Positions 1-7,197 of a DNA stretch of 32,938 nt are shown one piece after another. The stretch comes from Myxacorys chilensis ATA2-1-KO14 (GTDB lineage Bacteria > Cyanobacteriota > Cyanobacteriia > Leptolyngbyales > Leptolyngbyaceae). The notes beneath the pieces were generated by a model. The model had not been told where the DNA came from, did no database searches, and was given only the letters and a program-made list of their open reading frames with translations. Location of the stretch: positions 1 through 32,938 of the forward strand of contig JAHHHP010000063.1 of NCBI GenBank assembly GCA_019359275.1, in the 5' to 3' direction. Numbering within the stretch: the stretch's first letter is position 1; every line of letters starts with the position of its first letter. A program made the position numbers and the translations under genes.

Positions 1-60
1 TCGTTAGGTTATCTAACACCCGACGAATACGAAAAGAAATGGAATGAGCAACAGAAGTAG
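1..60 (+). CDS. IS3-family transposase, C-terminal end only (cut by window edge)
   Basis: The first 19 codons read SLGYLTPDEYEKKWNEQQK followed by TAG. The pattern S-L-G-Y-L-(S/T)-P-x-E-(Y/F)-E is the usual C-terminus of the DDE integrase-core transposase (OrfB) of IS3-family elements. It fits the inverted repeat seen about 40 bases further on. Everything upstream lies outside the window, so I cannot tell whether the element is intact or which subgroup it belongs to. The family call rests on this short tail plus the terminal repeat and is fairly secure; activity cannot be judged. Confidence 0.75.
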   Translation, partial: SLGYLTPDEYEKKWNEQQK

Positions 61-102
61 AAATGTGGTAGAAAGTAGATACGCTTAAATCTTTTGTGCT
101 TC

Positions 103-127
103 TGTCCGAACTAAAGGGGTCACTTCA
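103..127 (+). repeat. Right terminal inverted repeat of IS3-family element
   Basis: This 25-base stretch begins TGTCCGAAC and ends GGGGTCACTTCA. Read in reverse complement it starts TGAAGTGACCCC and ends CGGACA, the classic layout of IS3-family ends. It lies 42 bases after the transposase stop codon, the expected place for the right end. The target duplication would start at 128 (CTG or CTGA) but the left copy is outside the window. Confidence 0.65.
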
Positions 128-131
128 CTGA

Positions 132-513
132 GTTCGGGATAAGAATTGAGACAAGGGAGATAACGGTGTCCCTAATGTAGAAATCAACAATGCTCGGATG
201 GATGTCTTTCTGCGCCCGATCGCAGCGAATGGGAGACTCTCTTATACAGTGACCCAGGTTGACTTTAATGAATGCAAACATTCAAGCAACGGGCGCTTGC
301 AGCATTTTTGGAGTCGATATTTGTAACCCGCTATTTGGCTATAAAAATACGATCGTATCTCTGGTTGAAACTCAGGTCCGCACTCGTCTAAATGATCCAA
401 TGTTGCAAGGGCGAGTTTCTAACGCCGTACAAACTGTTTTAAATCAGTTTGGAATTCGCCAAATTACCAAAGTCTCGGTCAGTGGAGACGATCTGGTAAT
501 CAGACAACAGTAA
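132..513 (+). pseudogene. Decayed gene of unknown function, interrupted by the IS element
   Basis: One frame from 132 reads VRDKN, a TGA at 147-149, then DKGDNGVPNVEIN and on to SYTVTQVDFN. At about 270 a single extra G shifts the sense into the next frame, which continues NANIQATGACSIFG and runs to a TAA at 511-513, ending LVIRQQ. Joined, the two frames give a smooth protein-like sequence, while the first frame alone stops about 50 bases later. An IS end lies directly upstream, so the N-terminus was probably removed or separated by insertion. The internal stop and the frameshift then look like decay. I do not recognise the family. The 84-residue open frame from TTG 259 is only the tail of this older gene. 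Confidence 0.55.
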
Positions 514-539
514 AGGCAATTCGATGAGGGTACACAACT

Positions 540-592
540 TAACTTAAATAGAGGCTCAAGGATCTTCCATCCTTGAGCCTCTATTTAAGTTA
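540..592. terminator. 24-bp perfect hairpin at the 3' end of smtA
   Basis: Bases 540-563 and 569-592 are perfectly complementary (24 pairs) around a 5-base loop, CTTCC. The smtA stop codon (590-592, minus strand) is part of the stem. It sits between the end of smtA and the end of the decayed gene on the other strand, so it can act for both directions. Neither side carries a clear T-run, so it may work as an RNA-stabilising or RNase-processed 3' end rather than a textbook intrinsic terminator. Confidence 0.6.
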
Positions 593-757
593 GCAATTGC
601 AGCCTTTGTGTCCGCAGTCGCCGTGCCCATTGGGATGACCGTCAGCGCAAACTTGGCTGCAATAGTATTTGCCATCTTTCTCAGTAGCGCTATCGTCGGG
701 GGTAACGATGCAAAGACAAGGTTCGCACGCGCATTTCATTTGAGTTGCAGTAACCAT
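590..757 (-). CDS. smtA: Cyanobacterial metallothionein (SmtA/BmtA family)
   Basis: This 55-residue protein binds zinc, and probably cadmium or copper, in the cytoplasm and buffers metal excess. It contains the family signature CACEPCLC, then YYC and ADGHPNG, and ends CGHKGCNC. The nine cysteines at 9, 11, 14, 16, 33, 37, 48, 53 and 55 and the histidines at 41 and 50 match, one position apart, the Cys and His ligands of the Zn4Cys9His2 cluster known from Synechococcus SmtA. The gene begins at an ATG with GAAGAG a few bases upstream. An SmtB/ZiaR-like operator lies 33-58 bases upstream of the ATG. The usual divergent smtB repressor gene is absent here. Family assignment is very secure. Confidence 0.93.
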   Translation of the reverse strand: MVTATQMKCACEPCLCIVTPDDSATEKDGKYYCSQVCADGHPNGHGDCGHKGCNC

Positions 758-769
758 AATGTGACTCTT

Positions 770-1999
770 CTAGAGGTTAAATCCATCGTAACATGTGAAC
801 AGATGTTCAGATATAGAAGATTTGTGCAGTGGATCGCGTAGTTCTGCAAGCCCGCCATTCAAGCGATGAGAACGGGTACTGCCTCTAGGAATTGCTTTCG
901 CCGTCAACTGAACGTCGTCAAAGTCAACTTCGATGCCTGGACCTTGCAACAAGTTGATTAGGCGAATTTCTAGAGGCTGACCTAACAATGAATTAGTTGC
1001 AGAGGAGACATAAGTTACTGTCGAGGTGCGAAACGTTCCTTCTGCGATCGATAGCGAATTGTTGTCTACTGCCAGAACTTGGCCACCTGCTAGCAACTCA
1101 ATTCGGTAGCCAGGGAAGCCAGGGAAGGAAATTCCAGGAACCGGATCGTCACCCGTCGGATTGCCCACCTCAACTGAAAGGGTATAACGGGTATTAGCGG
1201 CGAGTCGCGCATCGAGGATTTGGCTCAAGCCAGCCTCTCCGCTCCCCGGTGCTTCTACTAAAAACCCATAGCCGACGTTGTTTCCTTCTGGAACGCCAGC
1301 GGGGTAATTATTCACAGATGGATTGAATGCACCTGTTGCAGAAGAGTCATCCGTTGTTACCGCAGGAATTAGTCCATCTGGGTTGTACACCTGCCAACCT
1401 GGAGGCGGAACAACAGTAAAGGTAAAGTTTTCTAGAACCGAGTCTTCAAATCCAGCATTCTGGATGGCAAGAGAGATTGGAGTACCCCGACCCCGACTAG
1501 CAGAGGGAGCAAGCTTGGTGAGTGTATCAACTTGTTGATCGAAGTTGATGGCGTAACCTGTACCTGTCTGAAGCTCTGTCAAGGTAAACTTTTTACCTTC
1601 CTTGAATTCATTTGCGATCGCAGTTACAGAACGGGCAAGTTCATCGCCTAAGGAGTCTAGCGACTTGAAGTTGCTGGCGTTAGTCAGCACGGGTGGAAAG
1701 GTAATGTCACCAAGGGCATCGCCTGAATCAAGGTGAGAGAAGACCACGCGCAAACCGTCCGCAGGTACGGGTTTACTCAAGTCGAAGAAGAGGCCGAATT
1801 GATTGTTATTCTCAGTCGCCTTGTTTTTAGAGTACTGCGGGCCAATTGAGGGGAAATTAGAATTCTGGTTGAGCGACAGGGAAAATACGTCGAGCAAACC
1901 ATCAGATTCGGTAGTAAAGGTAGGTGAACCAGGGAGGCTGGCGACGGACGACTTTTTGTTCGGCATGTCTAAGGTTTTTCCATGTGTAGTTTTGGTCAT
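770..1999 (-). CDS. Secreted-type protein with PEP-CTERM-family jelly-roll domain, degenerate C-terminus
   Basis: This 409-residue reading frame has two parts. Residues about 35-170 include FFDLSKPVPADGLRVVF, a form found in large cyanobacterial exoproteins. Residues about 185-370 run from IQNAGFED through GVPEGNNVGY, TRYTLSVEVGN and GYRIELLAGG to VDFDDVQLTA, the usual sequence order of beta-sandwich domains in PEP-CTERM proteins. After that domain one expects a PEP motif, a membrane helix and a basic tail. Here the text is AIPRGST, a non-hydrophobic RSHRLN, then GGLAELRD, and the last 16 residues are the smtA operator read as codons. No N-terminal signal peptide is visible. I infer a surface or secreted protein whose sorting tail has decayed. 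An alternative start is the second Met (MPNKK). Confidence 0.7.
   Translation of the reverse strand: MTKTTHGKTLDMPNKKSSVASLPGSPTFTTESDGLLDVFSLSLNQNSNFPSIGPQYSKNKATENNNQFGLFFDLSKPVPADGLRVVFSHLDSGDALGDITFPPVLTNASNFKSLDSLGDELARSVTAIANEFKEGKKFTLTELQTGTGYAINFDQQVDTLTKLAPSASRGRGTPISLAIQNAGFEDSVLENFTFTVVPPPGWQVYNPDGLIPAVTTDDSSATGAFNPSVNNYPAGVPEGNNVGYGFLVEAPGSGEAGLSQILDARLAANTRYTLSVEVGNPTGDDPVPGISFPGFPGYRIELLAGGQVLAVDNNSLSIAEGTFRTSTVTYVSSATNSLLGQPLEIRLINLLQGPGIEVDFDDVQLTAKAIPRGSTRSHRLNGGLAELRDPLHKSSISEHLFTCYDGFNL
790..815 (-). promoter_or_regulatory. SmtB/ZiaR-type 12-2-12 operator upstream of smtA
   Basis: TGAACA (796-801), GA, TGTTCA (804-809) forms a perfect core. Further matches at 793-794 with 811-812, and 791 with 814, make an imperfect 12-2-12 palindrome. 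This is the known operator form bound by ArsR/SmtB zinc-sensing repressors at smtA, ziaA and bmtA genes. Its centre is about 45 bases upstream of the smtA ATG, where a bound repressor would block transcription until metal releases it. The site lies inside the last codons of the upstream reading frame. Confidence 0.8.
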
Positions 2000-2504
2000 C
2001 AGACGTTTCAGGGAACACCTTCCTGCTCAACACATTCGCTAGCATCGAATCTAATTTTCTAGGTCAATTTTTTCTAGAAAATCTTCAGCAGCACATTAGT
2101 AAAGAACGACAACGCTCGCTAACTTAAAACAGGACGCGTACTAGCTAAGCTAGTACGCCTAACCTGATAAAGTTTGCTTACTCTGATGCATCTGCTAAAA
2201 AATCTCTTTGAAGAGCAGATTTTGTTGATGCGTATTCCTGCTTTAGTAATAGATTTCCATGCCCGGAGGAGTACTTAAAAGCTAACATTTGAGCTTGTAA
2301 AAAAAAATACAGCTTCACAAAGGCCTTTTTAAGTGATCTTCCAGGGAAATCTGGCAGTTATTCAAACTTGCATAGCTCGCATCTTGACCCTAACACTGTG
2401 CACAGACGTATCTGAGCATGTACAAATGCTCACACTCTAAATCTGACCAATTGAACTGGATCATGATAGATTTGCTACAGCGCTATTCAATTTGGCGCTG
2501 CACT
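2000..2504. other. Intergenic region, no gene seen; contains a perfect 11-bp palindrome
   Basis: I found no convincing coding sequence or RNA gene. The stretch is AT-rich. It holds a perfect 11-bp inverted repeat with a one-base centre at 2136-2158 (GCGTACTAGCT, A, AGCTAGTACGC). A weaker pair, ATCTGCT and AGCAGAT, lies near 2190-2220. It separates the secreted-type protein gene from the yajQ operon; both are transcribed leftward, so it probably holds the promoter of the former and the end of the latter. Confidence 0.6.
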
Positions 2505-2996
2505 CTATCGATAATTTGTAAACTGCAGTGCAACCGGGAAATCTTCTTGCTTCATGCGTTGCATCACTGCTTGCAATTCATCCTTTGACTTTGCCGATAC
2601 CCGAACGGCATCGCCCTGAATTGATCCTTGAATCTTTTTAAATTCGTCGCGAATGATTTTGGTAATCTGCTTTGCGATATCCTGGCCGATGCCTTTTTTG
2701 AGCTTAATTTCTTGCCGAACACGACTGCCGCTTGCCGATTCTACTTTGCCGTAGTCGAAGATTTTCAAAGACAAGTTGCGCTTTGAGGCTTTTAGCTGCA
2801 ATAGGTTGTGGACTGCATCGAGCGTAAATTCACTATCGGTGTTGATGACGATCGCATCGTCGTTCAAATCAATCTCAGTATTGGTGTCTTTGAGATCATA
2901 GCGACTGCTCACGTCTCGCTTGGTCTGATCGACGGCGTTGACAAGTTCTTGACGGTCAAATTCACTGACGATATCAAATGAAAATGTAGAAGCCAT
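2505..2996 (-). CDS. yajQ: YajQ family nucleotide-binding protein (UPF0234)
   Basis: The 163-residue protein is full length for the family. It begins MASTFSFDIVSEFDRQELVN, carries the SSRYDLKDT segment, and ends with the typical KSKDELQAVMQ and DFPVALQFTNYR. YajQ proteins have two ferredoxin-like folds. In some proteobacteria they bind cyclic di-GMP and modulate transcription, while in others they bind RNA or nucleotides; the cyanobacterial role is not settled. It is the last gene of a probable three-gene leftward operon, 37 bases after the MAPEG gene. No strong ribosome-binding site is visible before the ATG. Confidence 0.93.
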   Translation of the reverse strand: MASTFSFDIVSEFDRQELVNAVDQTKRDVSSRYDLKDTNTEIDLNDDAIVINTDSEFTLDAVHNLLQLKASKRNLSLKIFDYGKVESASGSRVRQEIKLKKGIGQDIAKQITKIIRDEFKKIQGSIQGDAVRVSAKSKDELQAVMQRMKQEDFPVALQFTNYR

Positions 2997-3033
2997 AGAA
3001 AAAATAGGGGTTATTTAAAGGAACAGTTGTCTC

Positions 3034-3462
3034 CTACCTCATAGTGCTAGTGATGCTCGATCCAATCAAGGTAATGATGCAGGTTGAACCAAGGGCAAAC
3101 ATCAGCGATCGCAGCAGCGGAACATCCAGAATATAAAACACCGAGTAGAGGAAGCGAATCGGCACAAACGCGATCGCCGCCCAAGCGACTGTTGCTGAGT
3201 CCTGGTGTGTCACAAATGCCATTAATGCCGCAACACTAAACAGGGAAAACGCTTCCAATGAATTTTGGTGCGCCCAAGTTGCGCGTTTGCCATACTCAGG
3301 GAGTTTATCGAGCGTTGCCCGAGGAGACGACCTCATGTCTCGATTGTAGCCAACCTGCACGCGGGCAACCCCCACAAGAGCAAATGGAAGATACACGAGA
3401 ACGGCAGTCGCTGCGATCGCGATTAGCAAAATGGTCGGCACAGAGAATCCGAACAGTGTCAT
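3034..3462 (-). CDS. MAPEG family membrane protein
   Basis: A 142-residue protein with four predicted membrane helices, at about 8-31, 66-85, 92-112 and 117-137. Between helices 1 and 2 is the polar loop VGYNRDMRSSPRATLDKLPEYGKRATWAHQNSLEAF (residues about 37-72), whose RATWAHQNSLEAF end holds the conserved Arg, Asn and Glu pattern of MAPEG proteins (eicosanoid and glutathione metabolism fold). Bacterial members are glutathione-dependent enzymes or of unknown function. It starts 3 bases after the stop codon of the DprA-like gene, which implies co-transcription. The true substrate cannot be read from the sequence. Confidence 0.85.
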   Translation of the reverse strand: MTLFGFSVPTILLIAIAATAVLVYLPFALVGVARVQVGYNRDMRSSPRATLDKLPEYGKRATWAHQNSLEAFSLFSVAALMAFVTHQDSATVAWAAIAFVPIRFLYSVFYILDVPLLRSLMFALGSTCIITLIGSSITSTMR

Positions 3463-3465
3463 GTC

Positions 3466-3969
3466 CTAATCAAAATAGAATATTGTCACAATTTTGCGCT
3501 GGTCTTCGGCATCGCGGCAAGTCCGCAGAAGAGTATGGCTGTCATGAAACGCAAAGCTAATGAGTTGCTGACAGCGAGACACAATCTCTTGATTGCAAAG
3601 AGCACTGGCTTCGGCTAGAGAAAGACTGTTGTTCTCTGGCGATTCGACCAAATGCATCACACTTTCTAACTGCTCACGCGATTCGCGAGGTTGGCGCTCC
3701 ATACTCTGCGGCAGAATCACCGTCAGCATACTTGGATCAGCCCGTAAAGCACCACGAATTGCAGCAAAATTGGTTCCGGTTGACCCTGAAGTAATGATTC
3801 GATTGCCTTCTAGAACCAGTGCATAACTCATCAACTCAATTAGAGTTTGATGGGTGATAGGAACGTGGCGTGACCCTAATAGAGCGATCCGCTTAGAACC
3901 CGTTTGCTGAATCGTGGCGAGTTCTTGTAAAAAATCATCGACTTGAGGGAGATCGATCGACTGACTCAA
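3466..3969 (-). CDS. DprA/LOG-like Rossmann protein (often annotated DNA recombination-mediator protein A)
   Basis: The 167-residue protein shows KRIALLGSRHVPITHQ (about 26-41), then ITSGSTGTNFAAIRGALRAD and the C-terminal ISFAFHDSHTLLRTCRDAE. This is a nucleotide-binding Rossmann-like fold of the DprA/LOG superfamily, conserved as a stand-alone short protein across cyanobacteria. Databases often label it a DNA recombination mediator, but it is much shorter than true DprA and has no visible winged-helix domain, so that function is unproven. The start codon is TTG; the MSQSIDL beginning fits my recollection of relatives, and no better ATG lies near. It is the first gene of the operon with the MAPEG gene and yajQ. 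Confidence 0.82.
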   Translation of the reverse strand: MSQSIDLPQVDDFLQELATIQQTGSKRIALLGSRHVPITHQTLIELMSYALVLEGNRIITSGSTGTNFAAIRGALRADPSMLTVILPQSMERQPRESREQLESVMHLVESPENNSLSLAEASALCNQEIVSRCQQLISFAFHDSHTLLRTCRDAEDQRKIVTIFYFD

Positions 3970-4367
3970 GAGACGTGCTTTATATTAACAACGCCGTAAT
4001 TGTATCAGACGCTCTTGACCTGCGGGTGATTGTAATCAGTTGAAGAATTTTATCGTATCCAGCAACGACGCTGCGATCGCCTCTCAGGAACGGCAATGCG
4101 ATCGTCACTTAGCTCAGTGCTAAGTTTAATTAGTCAGTCGCTCTGCTAGTGAATTGTGAGACTGACGCAGATTGTAAGCTCGCCTCCGTGACCACAAACA
4201 ACAGGCGACTATATTCACTTATTGACATATTCAAATTGGTGAATATACTTTAGGTAATGCGATCCGTTGCATCGCTAGTCATACTTCTAAACCAGAAGTA
4301 AACGGCTTGCGGCAGATGTTGCACTAGATTTCGTAAGTTTGAATACAGACTGATTAGGAAGAAATGT
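3970..4367. other. Intergenic region with hairpin and promoter of the carotenoid oxygenase gene
   Basis: The stretch between the divergent operon and the carotenoid oxygenase gene holds no convincing gene. At 4107-4125 there is a perfect 7-bp hairpin (ACTTAGC, loop TCAGT, GCTAAGT). Two HIP1-like sites lie near 4072 and 4098. At 4222-4249 there is a near-consensus promoter, listed separately. Confidence 0.6.
4211..4249 (+). promoter_or_regulatory. Near-consensus sigma-70 promoter overlapped by inverted repeats
   Basis: TTGACA at 4222-4227 and TATACT at 4244-4249 are separated by 16 bases, a strong vegetative-type promoter pointing toward the carotenoid oxygenase gene and leaving a leader of about 110 bases. 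The same region holds repeated ATATTCA/TGAATAT arms. ATATTCA (4227-4233) pairs with TGAATAT (4240-4246), and ATATTCAC (4211-4218) pairs with GTGAATAT (4239-4246). Repeats that cover the -35, spacer and -10 are a typical repressor-site arrangement, so regulation by a dimeric factor is likely but the factor is unknown. Confidence 0.6.
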
Positions 4368-5789
4368 ATGGTTATTGCAACACGACCTAAAGATTGGGTA
4401 GGGTCAGTTTTACATACCGCTAACGGTTTTGCTCCAACAGCTTTAGCAGTTCTGTCTGGCACGATTCCTACAGGGTTAAGAGGATCGCTTTACCGAAACG
4501 GGCCAGCGCGATTAGAGCGGGGCAATACGCGGGTTTCTCATTGGTTTGATGGGGATGGCGCTGTGCTAGGAGTTCATTTCACCGATGCAGGCGCAACGGG
4601 AGTGTATCGCTATGTGCAGGGCAAAGAATTTCAGGAAGAAGAACAGGCGGGACACTTTCTCTATGGTGGGTATGGAATGCTCCCCCCTGGAGGAATTTGG
4701 AATCGGTTTACGAAGGGGACAAAAAACGCAGGCAACACTTCAGTCCTTGCGTTTGACGATCGCGTGTTGGCATTGTGGGAGGGCGGACATCCCTATGCTT
4801 TAAATCCAGAGACGTTGGACACTGAAGGTCAGACGGATTTAAACGGTTTACCGCCTTTGATGCCATTTTCGGCTCATCCAAAGCGAGATGATAGAACTGG
4901 CGAGGTTTACAACTTTGGGGTGAGCTTTGGTAAGAACGCCATGCTTAACCTCTATCGCCTTGATGCGATGGGCAATTTAAAGCAGCGAAATCAAGTGCCG
5001 CTCGATGGCTTGCCACTGATTCATGATTTCGTTATGGCAGGACAATATCTGCTATTTTTCGTCTCGCCTGTTCGATTAAATCCTCTGCCGGTCTTATCTC
5101 GCCTCAAAGGGTTTGGAGAATCGTTTGAGTGGAAGCCTGAAAAGGGAACACAAATTCTAGTGATTGATCGGAATTCGCTAGAGGTGGTCAGTCGAGGGGA
5201 AACAGAACCTTGGTATCAATGGCATTTTGGCAACGGTGCAGTTGATAGAGACGGTCATGCTGTTGTGGATGTGGTGCGCTATGAAGACTTCAACACCAAT
5301 CAGCTTTTGAAAGAAGTTGCTACAGGTCATGCAACGACAAAAGCAAGTTCTTCTTTATGGCAAATTCGATTAGATCCGAAATCAGGAACCGTTTTTGGGA
5401 TGGATCGGATGTTGAATCGTGACTGTGAGTTTCCAGTTGTGAAACAAGCAGATGTGGGGCAATCGTGGCGATACACTTACCTTTCAGTTTACCGTCCTGG
5501 TCATGAGAGTCCCGGTGTGTTTGGAGCGATCGCACGCTTCGATCAGCAAACGGGCGATCTGATGCAAGCAAACTTAGGCGAAGACCGCTATGCAATGGAG
5601 CCGATTTACGCGCCTGATGCTCAAAATCTGGATCAAGGTTGGATCGTGACGGTTGTATATGACGGTAATACCGATACCAGTGAAGTTTGGGTGTTTGATA
5701 GCGATCGCTTAGATGATGAACCAGTTTGCCGTTTAGCATTACCGGAAGTGATTCCACTTGGATTTCACGGTACATGGAAACCCGCTTGA
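4368..5789 (+). CDS. Carotenoid oxygenase (RPE65/CCD family)
   Basis: The 473-residue protein is a non-haem iron enzyme expected to cleave double bonds of carotenoids or apocarotenoids with oxygen. The four iron-binding histidines are visible at H170 (FSAHPKRD), H219 (LIHDFVM), H286 (YQWHFGNG) and H467 (LGFHGTW), spaced as in the seven-bladed propeller enzymes. The N-terminal LRGSLYRNGPAR and HWFDGDGA motifs are also family hallmarks. An AGGAAG ribosome-binding site precedes the ATG. No membrane helix or signal peptide is evident. It is a single-gene unit with its own promoter. The exact substrate (for example apocarotenals as in Synechocystis ACO) cannot be decided from sequence. Confidence 0.93.
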   Translation: MVIATRPKDWVGSVLHTANGFAPTALAVLSGTIPTGLRGSLYRNGPARLERGNTRVSHWFDGDGAVLGVHFTDAGATGVYRYVQGKEFQEEEQAGHFLYGGYGMLPPGGIWNRFTKGTKNAGNTSVLAFDDRVLALWEGGHPYALNPETLDTEGQTDLNGLPPLMPFSAHPKRDDRTGEVYNFGVSFGKNAMLNLYRLDAMGNLKQRNQVPLDGLPLIHDFVMAGQYLLFFVSPVRLNPLPVLSRLKGFGESFEWKPEKGTQILVIDRNSLEVVSRGETEPWYQWHFGNGAVDRDGHAVVDVVRYEDFNTNQLLKEVATGHATTKASSSLWQIRLDPKSGTVFGMDRMLNRDCEFPVVKQADVGQSWRYTYLSVYRPGHESPGVFGAIARFDQQTGDLMQANLGEDRYAMEPIYAPDAQNLDQGWIVTVVYDGNTDTSEVWVFDSDRLDDEPVCRLALPEVIPLGFHGTWKPA

Positions 5790-6000
5790 GTGTTGGCTTA
5801 ATTAGGCGTCGTTCAACTATGAGAGGGAATTAAGAAGCGGGAATTACTTACTTCAATGGGAAGCGAGTTGAGTTAGGCAGCGAATCGAGTAACGGACATA
5901 ACAGATATGTAAATGGGTGATTCATCTGTTCATTCGCTACATCTGTTACAAAATCCGCTGCCACTATCCTTCAAAGCCTCACTCAACCCCAAAGAACGGC

Positions 6001-7083
6001 TCAATCTCCTAAATAGATTCCGAGTCCGCGTGCAGTTTGAACGGCAGCACTGCCTGGATCAACAGTGCAATACTGTGCGATCGCATCCGCAATCGGAACA
6101 TCAATCACGCGACGATCGCGCCATGCCACCATGCGATCGTATTTTTCTTGAGCAATCAAATCGACTGCTGCCACGCCAAACATGGAGCCGAGCAGTCGAT
6201 CCAAGGGCGAAGGCGTGCCGCCGCGCTGAATGTGCCCCAGCACAGTAACGCGAGTTTCTACACCGCTACAGGCAGAGATTCGACTGGCAAGATATTGCCC
6301 AATTCCGCCGTAGCGCGATTCTCCAGAGGGATCGGTTGAACTGACGGTCTTGCCCTCTTCGGTGCGCACCGCTTCCGACACGACGATCAGCGAATAGTTT
6401 TTGCCTTGGTCTTGGCGTTCTTTGAGCTTGTGACAGAGATTCGCGATTGTATAGGGAATTTCTGGAATCAAAATCACATCTGCACCCCCTGCAATGCCTG
6501 CGCTAATGGCAATGTGTCCGGCATCGCGTCCCATGACTTCGAGAATCATGGCGCGAGAATGGCTTGCGGCTGTGAAATGCAATCGATCGACGGCTTCTGT
6601 GGCAATGTTGACAGCCGTATCAAAGCCGATCGAGCATTCGGTGATGCCAACATCGTTATCGATCGTTTTAGGAATCGTGACTAAATTCATTCCGCCCTGC
6701 TGTGCCAGCTTTCTGAGAATCGCCATGCTGCCATCGCCGCCGATGCCAATCATGGCGTCTAAGCCCAGCATATGGTAGCCGTCGATGATCTCGGAGGAGC
6801 GATCGAGGAGTTCTCCGTCAGGCATTGGAAACGCAAACGGATTGCCCTTATTGGTTGTGCCAAGAAACGTTCCGCCTGCGGTAAGAATGCGATCGACGCG
6901 ATCAATATCTAACGCCACAATGTCAGGGGGGCGCTCCATTAAGCCATTGGTGGCTCGACAAATTCCTAAGACCTTCCAGCCATACGTTCCGATCGCTCGA
7001 AAGACGACCGCTCGAATGACTGCATTTAAGCCTGAACAATCTCCGCCGCTGGTCAAGATGCCAATCCGCTTTGTCCCGTCCAT
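6001..7083 (-). CDS. pfkA: 6-phosphofructokinase (PfkA family)
   Basis: Phosphorylates fructose 6-phosphate to fructose 1,6-bisphosphate in glycolysis. From the ATG at 7083 the protein has 360 residues. It shows RIGILTSGGDCSGLN near the N-terminus, the GGDGS phosphate-donor loop (about 115-119) and the catalytic PKTIDND (about 138-144), then MGRDAGHIA and GHIQRGG. The donor loop has the Gly typical of ATP users, while TIPKTIDND has the Lys found in pyrophosphate-dependent and some ATP-dependent clades. The open frame extends to a GTG at 7128, but the ATG six residues before RIGILTSGG matches relatives better. It is divergent from era (114-base gap) and convergent with the carotenoid oxygenase gene. 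Confidence 0.92.
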   Translation of the reverse strand: MDGTKRIGILTSGGDCSGLNAVIRAVVFRAIGTYGWKVLGICRATNGLMERPPDIVALDIDRVDRILTAGGTFLGTTNKGNPFAFPMPDGELLDRSSEIIDGYHMLGLDAMIGIGGDGSMAILRKLAQQGGMNLVTIPKTIDNDVGITECSIGFDTAVNIATEAVDRLHFTAASHSRAMILEVMGRDAGHIAISAGIAGGADVILIPEIPYTIANLCHKLKERQDQGKNYSLIVVSEAVRTEEGKTVSSTDPSGESRYGGIGQYLASRISACSGVETRVTVLGHIQRGGTPSPLDRLLGSMFGVAAVDLIAQEKYDRMVAWRDRRVIDVPIADAIAQYCTVDPGSAAVQTARGLGIYLGD

Positions 7084-7197
7084 GTCGATTACACTGAATA
7101 AGTTGTAATGGCTAACAGCTAATCGCACTTTGAGAAAGCTTTGAGAAAGAGTAATGAAAACTACAGAATTGATTTAGAGCTGTTAGAAAAGGATGAC

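Noticed and set aside
608..841. 77-codon plus-strand open frame
   Set aside because: It is the antisense of smtA and its operator; the minus-strand frame has the complete metallothionein Cys/His pattern.
3466..3969. Assigning natural-competence dprA
   Set aside because: The protein is about half the length of DprA and has no C-terminal winged-helix domain; only the Rossmann fold is shared.
5913..6248. 111-codon plus-strand open frame
   Set aside because: Most of it is antisense to the pfkA 3' end and the composition is unlike a real protein.
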